Shown here one piece after another: positions 21,713-33,519 of a stretch of DNA of 64,000 bases. Source of the stretch: Typhlomys cinereus (taxonomy: Eukaryota > Chordata > Mammalia > Rodentia > Platacanthomyidae); NCBI GenBank assembly GCA_023101885.1, contig JALPQD010000075.1:4096630-4160629 (forward strand), in the 5' to 3' direction. Numbering within the stretch: position 1 is the stretch's first letter; the number at the start of each line of letters is the position of its first letter. The notes below the pieces were generated by a model. That model saw only the letters and a list, made by a program, of their open reading frames with translations, had not been told where the DNA came from and searched no databases. The position numbers and the translations under genes are program-made.

Positions 21713-23640
21713 GTTGCTGATAAATCACCATCAAACAGCTTAAGGGAACAAGGGGTTTATTTTCTCTTATGATTCTTGATTACAGTTCTTTGTCCATCTT
21801 AGCAGGAGAGCTCACACCAGCACTAGGGCCAAGGGAACTGGCCACACCATCTTTACATAATAGCTGAGAGAGGGATGATCTTTTCTTGCCAGACCAGTAT
21901 GTCTGGCCAAGTGTACACAAGGATGTCAACTTTCTCAACCAGCTCTCTGTATTTTATTCCAGGGCCTAGTCCCACCCACCACAGTCTGGGTCTTTCACAT
22001 CAGCTAGACAATCTCCTGTAAGTTTGCTCTGGGATTAACTCAACAACTAACTCTCTACAAATGTGCCCAGAGCTCAAACCTTCAACTGTCAAGTTGACAT
22101 CTATGCCTAATTATGACACTCTATCCCTTGTCATCTTGACAAAAAAAATAGCACTTTTAAATTGTAACTTTCGGTCCTTGTTCCCATAGGTGTTAAAAAT
22201 TATCTTGTTTGTATATAAAATTCAATTTAAAATGTCAATCATTAAAAGTTCAGTTATGAAAATGTTGGAACCAAAAGTCTTTCTTTATATATCCCAAATA
22301 GAATTATTTGTGACAATGAGAAAACCTCAAGTTAAGAACAAAGTCCAGGAAATCAATTACTGCATCCTGTATTTGTGTCCATCTTCTATTGCTCATCACA
22401 TAGTCATTGTGGCGCAAAGATTCTAGGCATTCCCAGTCAAAGTCGTAGCTCAAAGTCGTAGAAGCAGAGTTTCTCTGAACCAGGTTGAATCTGCGCTCAC
22501 AGCCACTCCCAGCATACATCCCATGGTTCTGGCATCCAACAACACTCCAGGTTTGCCTCTTCAGCTATAAGTTTCACCTTCCCTTGCAAGAACTTTACAC
22601 CTGCCACTTGGTGCCAAGCTTTTGCTGCTCTCCATGAATCCCTTAATCATACACCAAACTAGTACCACCTGGGGGATGTTGTCAGATTCTACAGCGAGGT
22701 TGAAACATAGCTTGGTCCACCCAAGTCAGAGCTGTACAATGTTAGCATGCTGACTCTAGAAAAGCCCTTTTCTATGCAGCCAAAACTTCCAAAGGGCAAG
22801 GAAGGGCTTCAGTCTGGGCCTTCAGCCCCTAAAGGAATCCAGGTTTTAAACCCATGGAATCGCCATAAGGTGGGTTTCACATCTTCCATTGTCCCAGTGC
22901 AAAGCACCAAGTTTTCCTTCAATGACAGTCATTTCTCCACCAGCAGGAGCTGTTGCCTGCACTTTCCTCATCCAAAGCTTCATGGCCATCAACAGAGCTC
23001 TCCTCTAGCAAGCAAACCAATCCATTGTCTTTAATTCAACTTTACCAAGTCCTTGTTTCCTTAATTACAAACTAAGCCAAAATTCTAAGCACTGCCATTA
23101 TCCAATTTATTTAATCGCCCGTTAAACTCTGCAGAAAAACCTTCTCAAAACCTTCAAATATTTCAAAGTTTCTCCAATAAAACCATTCAGAGTCCACAAA
23201 ATCTACACAGCCAGATTCATTAACAATACCCCCTAGTTCTCTGGCACCAAATCACCATCAAATGGCTTAAGGGAACAAGGCATTTATTTTCTCTTATGAT
23301 TCCTGGTTACATTTGTTTGACCATCTAAGCAGGAGAGCTCATACCAGCACTAGGGCCAAGGGAACTGGCCACACCATCTTTACATAATAGCTGAGAGAGG
23401 GATGATCCTTTCTTGCCAGACCAGTATGTCTGGCCAAGTGTACACAAGGATGTCAACTTTCTCAACCAGCTCTCTGTATTTTATTCCAGGGCCTAGTCCC
23501 ACCCACCACAGGCTGGGCCTTCCCCATCAGCTAGACAATCTCCTGAAGGTTTGCTCTGGGCTTAACTCACCAACTAATTCTTTACAAATGTGCTCAGAGC
23601 TCAAAACCTTAACTGTCAAGTTGACACCTATATCTAACTA
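21713..23640 (-). mobile_element. Non-autonomous ERVL-like element, unit 2
   Basis: Left LTR (21713-22118), internal region (22119-23249) and right LTR (23250-23640) give a 1.93-kb element read on the minus strand. The two LTRs are very similar, including long shared runs such as TGTCTGGCCAAGTGTACACA. On the minus strand the 5' LTR is followed directly by TGGTGCCAG (plus 23241-23249), a tRNA-Leu-like primer site as in ERVL/MaLR. The interior aligns along its length with that of unit 1 (about 80 percent by eye) and has no retroviral polymerase motif. Mobility would have needed proteins supplied in trans. The right LTR lacks about 20 bases at its inner edge compared with unit 1. Confidence 0.75.
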
Positions 23641-23812
23641 TAATAGCTGTCCCCATGGACTCAAGTGTTTGAATACTTAATGTTTGAGATCCGCACAGCA
23701 CCTTTAAGAAGTGGAACCTTGCTAGAGGAAGGAACCTTTCAAAATATTGAGTCTTGAGGTTTGGTAGTCTATTCTTGCTTCTTCTGGCTATTTTTGATGT
23801 TTTTTGCTCTCT

Positions 23813-23852
<40 letters not shown>

Positions 23853-24031
23853 CTCACCCTGATGACTGCAGTGACCTGAATTCTCCTCCTGCTTCTGTCC
23901 TGCCACACTTTCTGCTATGTAATTCTTGCCATAAATGCATTGTATCTCCCCATAATGTAAACAAAATTAATCTCCTTTACTCTCTTACTTTGGATCCGAG
24001 TCCTGTCTCATAGCAAAAGAAAGTAACTGCA
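23641..24031 (+). repeat. MaLR-like LTR (family B), diverged
   Basis: The sequence resembles the other family-B copies: AAGTGGAACCTTGCTAGAGG early and CTGTCTCATAGCAAAAGAAA with GTAACTGCAATGG at the end. A (CT)n microsatellite at 23815-23848 lies inside. It abuts the right end of ERVL-like unit 2. Confidence 0.5.
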
Positions 24032-25020
24032 ATGGCTTTTAAGCCTGCTAATAACCTGTCTAGTGATCTCATACTGCCAGACTCATGTGTAGAAGCTATT
24101 GAGTGCAAATGCAAAACAAACCAGAAGGGGTCAGATACCTTTCTGCCTAAAACCTATAGACTAAGAATTGGATCTGTGTTGTGAAATAGTGATAAATGCT
24201 ATGAAAATTAGTTCAACAATTTTTTCCCAGTGGTGGGCAGTCAGGGAATAGTTATGCCATCTGAGCAGAAGCTCAGAGAGTGGATCTTAAGAAAATGTGA
24301 TGGAAAATCATCTCTGGAAGAAGGAAAACACTTGCAGAGTCCCTGCAGCAGGAACAAGAAGTTTGGAAGGTCTGAGGGACATGAAAATTAATATGTTACA
24401 AATATTGTGATACAAGGTAAGCAGTTAGACAGTTGAGTCAAATCATGTCATAGTTCCTTGTCTGAACCTTATTATGGGAAGTTTTGGACAAGATTAACAG
24501 ATCAGAGGCCAGCAAGGATGGACCCCTCCCTCATATCCAAATTTGGAGAACACCTACCATTCCCCTAGGAACACTAGAAAGGGAATCCTCATTTGCCCAT
24601 CATTAGATCTCCTGGCCAAAAGAATATAATGACTCTGGCCCAGAGTAGAGATAGAACATTGTGATATGCTCCCAAAATTAGAATTTCACACATATCTCCT
24701 CTAGCCGGGCCTGTCAATCACCTGGGTCCAACCCGCAGGAAAGTGGTTCCTTTGAAGACATGCTAAGAAGATGGGAGGAATAGCTCTCAACTTAATGAGA
24801 TCATGTATTTATCCTTCCTGAAGCTACAGAGTTTGAATGCAGCCCCGCTAAACCAACCTGCTTTCTGAGTTTAAAACTCAAAAGGCATTTTCCTTTCCTT
24901 CCCTTTCTTATTGTGTCTTTTTCCAAAGCCCATGCATGTTTTCTCTGCCTAAGTATGCATGTCCCAGCTACTCTGGGCTCCTTCAGCTATTACGCTTCTC
25001 TCTTGCTGTGAGAAAATACT
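24032..25020. other. Unassigned DNA
   Basis: No recognisable gene or repeat. Confidence 0.4.
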
Positions 25021-25026
25021 CAAATG

Positions 25027-25320
25027 CAATTTTTTTTATTTTATTTGTGTGTGTGTGTGTATGTGTGTGTGGGGGGGGGGTGTGTTTCATTGGGCACTGT
25101 ATGTTCCTGTGGAGAGAGCTAAGAGTGACTTTCGGGCATCATCCTGGACTGCTTCTAACTCCTTGTTTCTCTCTGGGATTTTCCAGGCTCTACCCACTAG
25201 GGCTGGAAGTGCAGGCTGCTTCCCTTTCTGCCTAGTTTTTTTACGTGGGACTTGAGATCTGAACTCAGGACCTTCTGCTTGTGAGGCAGAGTCTTAACCC
25301 GAGTCATCTCTCCACCACCC
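25027..25320 (-). repeat. Older SINE related to S1-S4, antisense
   Basis: T-rich start, (GT)n with a G run (25048-25084), a body containing CCAGGCTCTACCCACTAGGG, and an antisense B-box/A-box head (GATCTGAACTCAGGACC, GAGTCATCTCTCC). More diverged than S1-S4. Frames here (24936-25255) are read-through. Confidence 0.75.
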
Positions 25321-25329
25321 CTCAAACAC

Positions 25330-26830
25330 CTAAGGGAGAAATGGATCGAGATTTATTTAATTTATGGTTCCAAAGGGAGATACAGTCCTTCATGGTGAAG
25401 AGGTCATGGCTGGCGGCAGAAGCTAAAGGTGGCCTAAGTCACTGCAGACATCCATGGAGCCACTATCTCCTCCCTCCACGCCTCACCCAAAAGATAATGG
25501 CTATCTCTCTTCCTCTTCTCTATTTCCTTTTTCCTGGCAGCTATCATAATTTACCACTTGCTCGCCTAATTTTCTTTCATACTAGTAGAATTGTAAGCTT
25601 TCTTTTGTGTTCATTTATAAATCCTGTAATTAACAAGACTAAGAACCTAAAGAAGAAACTTGTAATTTCCAGGTATCAGGAAAGACTTGGGAATTTAAAT
25701 GTGCTTGAGAGTCATCCAAGGGTTTGGACATAGGAATTGCACAACAGGGTTGCAACAACTTTTGAAGTTAATGTAGTTGCTATATGGAAGGCAGAATAAA
25801 AGGATTAGGCGGGAAGTAGGAAATAGGAAGGGGAGTGAGGAGGGACTTCCATTGAATGAGGACAGCTCACTTAATATGGTCACTTACAAGGAGGGAGAAA
25901 CAAAATAATCACTTCCCAGTGCTGTGACATATGCCTGACATCAACAGACCTAAAGAAGACAGGATTCATCTCAACTTACCATCTCAAAATATGATCAGCG
26001 AGATCCATTGATCAGACTGATGGTGAGGCACAGCATTATCATTACCCAAAGGTAGTGATAATGGAATCTGAGAGAGATAGAGAAAAGCTAGGGAGAAGGG
26101 TTACCCTTCAAACACAAGCCTCCAGCCTTCCACTTTCATATATTAGGACCTGTCTCTGAATAGTCCATTCATTGTGAATCAACTAATGGTAAATCTCTTA
26201 ATCAAGTTAGTGCCCTCATGATCCAATCATTTCTCTACAGTTCTATTTTGGGCTTTTATGTCCAGGCTCTTGTGTTCTAGAGTTGAAAAATGAGACCAGA
26301 ACCCATGTAGAAGATTAAGACAGGGAGAAGAGAAGAACAAGGGACAAGAGGGAGAAGTAGTTAATGGTTGGCAGGGTCAGGGGTATTTGTAAACTTTGGC
26401 AAACCCAGGAAAAGTAGCTTTACCACATTGGTGAGTTCTAGTTTCTATAAACCTTATTGGGGCTTTTGGTTCCCTACATCTGATTGGTGTATTCATAAGG
26501 GGTCCAACTCCTGGCCCACCTCATTACTGAGCTGTTTCTTTTGAGGAATTTAGCTTGTCTGCATGTGAAGAACTCATATCCATATCCCTTTATAAGCAAA
26601 AGGTTGGGGGAAGTTGGCCACCTTATCTCAGTGGGGGATTGGTGCCAACTTCTTCAAGCCATAGCAGGACTTCCAGAAGACTTTCTCAGCAGTATTCCCG
26701 CACTGTCCAAAGCTGCCTAAAAAGAGCTCTTCTAGCTAAAATCCTATTCTAAACGTCCCAACAGAAATTATTCTCTCTCTCAGCCCCACCAACCCATGAG
26801 TCCCTGGGGCCTTACGCACTTCACATTCAA
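25330..26830. repeat. Probable old LTR-type repeat remnants
   Basis: GATTTATTTAATTTATGGTT followed by GGTCATGGCTGGCGGCAGAA (about 25345-25430), the phrase near 26200 (TTAGTGCCCTCATGATCC), and CCTTACGCACTTCACATTCA near 26815 recall antisense mammalian LTR repeats. Boundaries and families could not be set. No gene is seen. Confidence 0.3.
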
Positions 26831-26884
26831 ATCACAGCAGAGGGATTACTGAGTGGGTAAAGGATAAGTTTTGAATCTGGTGTT

Positions 26885-28657
26885 AAGAAAGCTCAGATGG
26901 CTTCTCTTACCTAAAGATACAACGAGAGACATTTAGATGGCAGTTTACTCTCCAGTGACTATAGTTAGTATTGAGACATCTGATCCTGTGCAGTCAGTTT
27001 CCTCCTCATCCACTATTGTTTACATGGGCTTAGAGTGCTGGGCCAATGGTCCCTACCATGGGGGGGGTAGGGACTAGTAAACAATGGCTAACCCCACTCT
27101 CCACTGTATCCTATTTCTGTTCTTCCCTCTCTTTTAAGACTTTTCTTACATAAAAGGTGCTTTTTTTAAAAAAAAAATTGTTTACGCCTGTTCTTTTGTT
27201 GCTGCTCTTTTGGGATTTTCTTCCCCCACCACCTCCACCTCCCACTGCTACCCCTGGCTTGTGTTCTTTGCGCTTGCTGTTGTAAGAGTTTCTGTTGGAT
27301 TCCATCAAACTGAAGGTTTAATGCTTGGATTCGTTTATAAGGGCTTCACTTATAAGGATTCGCTTATACAGCATCCGTTTTTCGGCTTCTGGGATATTTT
27401 GCTTAGTATAATTTCTTCCAGTTCCATTTGTTTTCTGGCAAATGTCATTAGCTTATCTTTCCTAATAGCTGAATAGTATTCCATTGTATATATTTATATC
27501 ACATTTTCATTAACTATTCATTGGCTGTTGGACCTCTAGGTTGGTTCCATTTCTTTGCAGTTATGAAAAGAGCTGCTGTGACCATGGTTGAACACGTTTC
27601 TGATGCAGTGTACAGTGTTCTTTGGGAATATTTCCAGGAATGGATCATATGGAATGTTGATTTTTAACTTCTTTAGGTATCTCCAAATTAATCTCCAAAG
27701 GGGTTGTATTTGTTTACAACCCCTTCAGCAATATATGAAGGTCCCTTTCTCCCCATATCCATGCCAGCATTGCTGTTGTTTGTGTTTTGGATCATAGCCA
27801 TTCCGATTAGAGTGAAATGGAATCTTAAGGTGGTTTTAATTTGTATTTACCTAATGATTAAAGAGGCAGAACATTTTTTAAGATGTTTGTTAGACATTTG
27901 AATTTTATTCTATAACCTATTTTTAAAGGGATTTTTTTTACTTGCTTGATATGCAATATTTGAAGTTCTTATGTATTCTGGATATTAGTTCTTTATCAGC
28001 TGTGTGTTTAGTAAAGATACTTTCCCATTTTGTAGATTTTTTTTTTTTGCTCAATTAACAGTCTCAGCATCCAAACAAGACATAGCCTAGAGCAGTGAAA
28101 TAGACAAGAACAACCAATGAATGCAGAGTACCTGCAACTAGGTACTTACTGCAATCACTTAGCTGGAATCAGGCTGACAAAATTTCTTCCCATCCTAAGA
28201 CTCGGGGAATCTTATGGAAAAGGGGGCAGTAAGATTGCAAGAGCCTAAAGTTGGGAAAGGTCACCTCTGACCAGACATTGCACTCCAGGCAGGGCTGCTG
28301 CATCCAGAAACCCACTGCAATGAGACCATCCTCACCAGACCTGCACAATCGACTAGTGAGGATCTCAGGAGAAATAATTAACTGCAGTAGGAACTTTAGG
28401 GCCTAGAGTTAGACAGGTGGAGAGTGCCCCTATCAGTGGATCTATCCAAGGAAGGACCACTTACTACACCACAGAAGCAAATAATTCAAAGAACCCTGGG
28501 TCCCACAGAAGCAGACAGACAAGCGGATGAGAGGGGAGTGGGATAGATTGATGAAGGGAGAGGAGAGTGGAAGAGGAAAGGGGGAGGAAGAGAAGGGAGC
28601 AGGGATAGCTGCTCATTATGTTTGTAAAACTAGAAAAATAAAAAAAGAAAGCTCAGA
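26885..28657. mobile_element. Rearranged old L1, inverted halves (possible twin priming)
   Basis: About 27380-28045 reads as antisense L1 (ORF2 end, matching the same region of copy a). From about 28050 to 28644 the sequence switches to the sense L1 3' UTR (TTCCCATCCTAAGACTCGGG and GGGGGCAGTAAGATTG align with copy a in reverse) and ends in an A-rich tail. AAGAAAGCTCAGA occurs at 26885-26897 and again right after the tail at 28645-28657. This is the layout of a 5'-inverted, twin-primed L1. 26898-27380 would then be inverted 3' UTR, but I could not align it to the young L1 family, so the left boundary is provisional. Confidence 0.55.
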
Positions 28658-28659
28658 AG

Positions 28660-29720
28660 AAGAAGCATCTCTCTTCCCAAGCAACAGCTTAGACAATAAG
28701 AGGGAAGGCTTCGCTATAATTTCAGTGAAAGGCACAGATGTGTTTTTCTACTTAAAAATTGAAAACATTGGGACCACTTGGTTGATTACACTGTGTGAAT
28801 GTGCAGCCATAACGTCGTTCCATTCTGTAGACTGACCAGCAGATTCTGAGGTTACAAGAAACAGGAAGGAAGAATGGCTTGCATTTTATGGGAAGTGTAC
28901 AGTGTCTTTAAACAAGAAGGAAGCAATTACCTCTGCCTTTTCCCTTGGTAGATGGTTAAGGTCACTGAGCAGATGGTTTTACTAGTGGGAGGAATAAGCC
29001 AAAATAAGTCTCTCATCTGAAATCAATTTTTGGGGGGAAGAAAATTTTCTGGTTCACAGATGTACTTGAAGTTGGCACAAAAATGAGAACATGTTGAATC
29101 TGAGTCAAATGCTCCTGATCCTTATGTTTTCTGTTAACTGTTAGTCAAATCCTCTTCTGCCCTGTTTGGCAAAATAACAATAAAGAAAAAGCTTCATCCT
29201 AAATACAATGACTAATCATTCAGGAAATGTTTGTACCAAGAGTGTGGTCTGAGAATTTATTAAACAATTTTAATTCAATCCCTGACATAATGAATTTCAT
29301 ACTGATTGAATAATAAATTTCACTCACAAACCAGTGATTTGGAAATGAAAATTACTAAAACCTGGACAAGTATCAGTGAGACTGATTCACTGACCATATT
29401 GTAAAATTAGAAGTCAGTTAAGCTGTGCAATTTACCTCACAGAGAAAATCAGTCAGCATGTCCTGGGAAACAATTGTAGATTGGCTAAAGTGTCTCTCAG
29501 AAATTTGGGCAAAACAAAACAATCACAGTCACAGATGGCTTCAAAGGGAGTGTTCAGAAGTGTCCCAGCAGGGGACAAATATTGAAGAAGTTTTTTCCTG
29601 CAACATCCTTAAACCAGACCCTGTGCCACAATTCTGTTTGAGAGTGGTTTTGGATATTTTTATTCCATAGTATTAATAATAATAATATTTAGTAATAATA
29701 ATAATTATTGCCTCAGTCTT
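28660..29720. other. Unassigned DNA with a TAA microsatellite
   Basis: No gene recognised. A short (TAA)n run lies at 29670-29707. The 81-codon frame at 29425-29670 has no domain. Confidence 0.4.
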
Positions 29721-29729
29721 TACAATATA

Positions 29730-30380
29730 CCCAGAATCTTTCTGCTTCTCTTTGGTCTGTGCTCTTTCTCCTGGACTGCCACAAACACTTTCCAATAGTG
29801 CCCTGATCTACATCGGACACTCTGAGCTGCCACAGTTGGCGATTAAATTAAATTGTAAACCCAGCTACATCCTTATGCTCTTCAAATTCCCATGTCATCT
29901 CCCAAAAAAGTAAAAGACAAAGTCTACATATAATCCAATCCTTTCACCTGCCACCTTCTGACCTCAGCATTTGTGAATGTCCTTTTATTCCTCCTTCACC
30001 AAGCACTCTGTCCTTTTTGCTCTCGTTCACATAAAATTGGACACATCCATGCCACAGGGCCTTTGTACTCACTGTTTAGTCTTTGTGACATGCTTGTCTT
30101 TGGGAATTTCCATCATCCCTTTCTATCTTTGAGAATGTTTTCTCTTGGTGAGCCACACTCTAAAATCACAAACACCACACGATTCCTACTTACTTTCCTT
30201 TCTACATTTTTCCTTTGTGCTCACTCTAAGAAAGTGCTGTGTATTTAAAGTACATATCTTGTTTACGTTTTTCCCCACTGAGAGAAAAATTCTAAAAAGA
30301 ACAATTTTCTCGACCTTCACTGCTTTATCTTCAAGCAACTAGAGCAGCGTCCAGCACATGTGAAGGCCTCAATGAACACT
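29730..30380 (+). repeat. L2-like ancient LINE fragment, sense
   Basis: Phrases typical of mammalian L2 3' sequence occur in order: CCACAGGGCCTTTGTACTCA near 30053, a CT-rich middle, and GCAGCGTCCAGCACATGTGA with GGCCTCAATGAACA at the end. Strong divergence fits an element predating rodents. The frame at 29973-30248 is residual openness. Confidence 0.6.
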
Positions 30381-30594
30381 TTTAAGTGATTCAGTTAATT
30401 TCTTTTGGATAGTCTCTGTCTAAACACACTGTATTGATAAATGACACTTAAAAATAGCTTATTTGGGGGCTTTGAGGAGATATGGCATTTCTGAAAATCT
30501 ATAACCATTTTTGCATAAGCCATAAAAGGAAAGTAATCCAGCACATAGTCCAAATATGGAAACCTGAATTTCTTTTTTTTTCTTTTCTTTCTTT

Positions 30595-32765
30595 CTTTTT
30601 TAACATTTTTTATATCTCTGCTCATACAAACTTAATAGGTACACCGGTTCCCTCCCTCTCTCCTACCCCCCCCACCCCTCTGCTCACCTTCCCCTCACCC
30701 CTCCCTCCCCACTCCCCAGTGCCTCCCCTCCCCCAATCCCCCGAGAATCCTTTAATATGCATGCCTGACTCTCCTCTGGGTCCTCCTCTCCAATGACGTA
30801 CAAGGACCCAGCGGCATTTCCCTGAACCCTTTCCTGTGTGCCCCTTAAGCAAAGGTACACTACTGAGGCTGTCAATCCCTTGCCTCCAAGGATCTTGGTG
30901 CTTTTAGCAAATGCTAGACTTTGTGGGGTCAATAGTGTGTTGGACATTGTGCCGGGCATGCAAAATCCAATTATGATTGCTTCGGCCCTAACTTCTGTGG
31001 AGTATCTCGCATATCATTGCTCCTCCCATCCTTGTGCTCTTACACTCTTACCGCCCCCTCTTCCGCAAATTTCCCTGAGCTTTAGGATGGGGAGAGATAA
31101 GGCTGGCCTTGTTCTAGGTGGTTGATATAGAGTCTCTGAAGTTCTGGATTATGGTTTGTTGATTTTCTTTTGCTGTTTTGCTGCTCCTGCAATGCCCTTC
31201 ACTCCATCCTGATGGGTATTGGATGTCACCCCCTGGCCAGAGATAAAAAGCTGTCTTGTTATAAGAGTATATTCAAAGGTAGATGTAATAAAGGTAGGAA
31301 ACTACAGTGTGGGAGGGGTCAATCACCCATTTGCAAAATGGTTACTTTTTATCTGCCAGACTATATGTCCTCCCCTTCTGGTGAGATCACACCCCCCCTC
31401 AGTTGTACATGATCAGGAACGAAAAGTCTGTGAACTTAACCAGATGTCTCATTGCTTACTTGCAGTCCTTGATGGAGGCCTATTTTCTCTGCTGTAACAT
31501 GGTCCCCTCTCTCCTTGTTTCTGGTGTGGCCCTCCTACCCCATCCCTCCTGTTCATACTCCTTACAATTACTGTATTACAGAGATTTATCGTCAAATGTC
31601 TCTAGGTGGGCTGGGTGGGTTTGGTACTAGGAGCCACCTATTAGGGAGTACATATGGTGCTTAATTTTCTGGGTCTGGGGTACTTCACTCAATATAATTG
31701 TTTCTAATCCCATCCATTTCCCGGCAAATTCCAGTAATTCATCATTTTTGATGGCTGAGTAGTACTCCATTGTATAGACGTACTACAGTTTCCTTATGCA
31801 CTTGTCAACTGTTGGACATTTGGGTTGATTCCATGACTTTGCTATTGTAAACAGTGCTGCTATGAACATGGTCGCACTTGTGCTATGGAGGGGTTATTCC
31901 CAAAAGTGTTATAGCAGGGTCATATGGCATTTCAATCTTTAATTTCTTTAAGAATCTCCAGACGGCTCACCAGAGTGGTTGTATGAGCCTGCATTCCCAC
32001 CAGCAATGTTCAAGTTTGAAATCTGTGTCTCTTAATTAGTGAGTTAAGCCCATTGACATTTAATGTTATAATGGAGAAATTCTTTTTAATTCTGGACATT
32101 TTGTATGTTTAGTGGATTTTGTAAGCTTATTGTTTAACATTTATATTTTTGTGGTATTATACTTCCTTTCTGTCCTCCTAGATACGCTTGTTCTTTTCTC
32201 CAAGTTTGCGTATCATTTCTAGCATTTTTTGAAGGCCTGGTTTGGTAGACATGTATCCCTTCAAGTTGTCTTTGTGCTGGAAAATTTTTCTTTCTCCCTC
32301 GATCATGACAGATAGTTTTGCCGGGTATATCAGTCTGGGTTGGCATTTTTGCTCACTTAATACTTGAAGTACGTCTCTCCAAGCTCTTCTTGCTTTTACT
32401 GTTTCCATTGAGAAGTCATTTGTTATTTTAATAGGGTTGCCTTTAAAAGTGACTTGCTTTTTTTCTCTTGAAGCTCTCAGCACCTTTTCTTTGTCTTGAA
32501 TGTGGAGTGTTTTGACTATTATTTTTCATGGTGATTATCTATTTTGGTCATATCTGTTTGGAGTGCGAAATGCCTCTTGTATTTGGATGGGCCTCTCATT
32601 CTTCAGTTGAGGGAAGTTTTCATTTATCATAATTTGAAAAATTTCCTCAGGTGTGGTATTTTGAGATTCTTGCTCTGGTATTCCATGAATGCACATGTTA
32701 GGCTTCTTCAGGGTGTCTCATATCTCTTGAATGTTCCTCTTAAGTATCTTTTTGGCTCAACATCT
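30595..32765 (-). mobile_element. Internally deleted L1 (copy b), antisense
   Basis: 30595-32007 is the 3' UTR and last part of ORF2, with the same layout as copy a but more diverged. At about 32008 the sequence jumps to the 5' start of ORF2 (antisense of a peptide with LNVNGLNSLIKRH), continues through the ORF1-ORF2 spacer and ORF1 C-terminal domain (32178-32483), and reaches about 32762. Most of ORF2, including endonuclease catalytic residues and RT, is missing. No canonical splice AG is visible at the junction. Target duplications were not found. Confidence 0.75.
32134..32762 (-). pseudogene. L1 ORF1 remnant (C-terminal domain)
   Basis: A 101-codon open frame (32178-32483) matches the C-terminal domain of L1 ORF1p, the RNA-binding chaperone that coats L1 RNA. 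Upstream, on the minus strand from 32762, more ORF1 is readable with at least one stop. The coiled-coil and N-terminus are absent because the element is 5'-truncated. It is followed by the ORF1-ORF2 spacer and the first codons of ORF2, then the deletion junction at 32008. Confidence 0.7.
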
Positions 32766-33089
32766 GAGAGCACCTGCAGGGGAGGAGCTAAAGGACTGCT
32801 CAGGCTTTTGGTGCTTTTCCTAAGCTCTGCCCCCATGATTCCTTTTCCTTCCACGAAAACACCAACATAAGGAAGCTTCAGCACTGAGACTGTAGGATGC
32901 TGGATACTTTTATAGGGTTTCAAAAGCAATGAATAAAAAACTTTTCATAGCACGGAACAGGGACAATGAACCTTAGCATGGGTAGGACTTTCCACTGCAG
33001 CTCTATCTTTGCAGTGAATCAGTATATAGACCTTTCAGTTTCGCTTGTGTTTTTTTCAAATAATAATCACATTTATTACAATATACCTC

Positions 33090-33515
33090 ACAAGCAGAAG
33101 TTCCTGAGTTCGGATCCCGGATCCCATGTAAAAATGCCAGGTGGAAATGGCGGCAGCCTGTACTTCTGGCCCTGAAATCAGAAGCCTGGAAAACTCCAGA
33201 GTAAAACAGATAGGAGGTAGAAGAAATTCAGGGTGATTCCTGAAGTCATTTTTGGGGCTCCACAGGCATACACAGTACCCCCTGATACACACAGACAGAG
33301 AGACAGACAGAGAAAAAGAAACAGACAGACACACACACACAGAGAAAATGCTATTATATAATGTATTATATAATATATGTGTGCATGTATATATACAATA
33401 ATATATAATATATAACATTCTCATTATTATTCTTAGAGGACAGGTTGGCCTTGAACTTGCAAACCTGCTGCCTGTCTTATGAGTGTTAAGGTTACAGACA
33501 TGTAACACTAACTTT
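33090..33515 (+). repeat. Older tRNA-headed SINE, then B1-like fragment
   Basis: 33090-33330 is a sense SINE body with the B-box-like GAGTTCGGATCCCGG, a CCAGGTGGAAATGG body and a CAGA/CA-rich tail; it is a 5'-shortened older relative of S1-S4. A TA-rich stretch (33352-33410) follows. 33425-33512 reads as antisense B1 (GGTTGGCCTTGAACTTGC), a 7SL-derived rodent SINE. Confidence 0.65.
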
Positions 33516-33519
33516 AATT

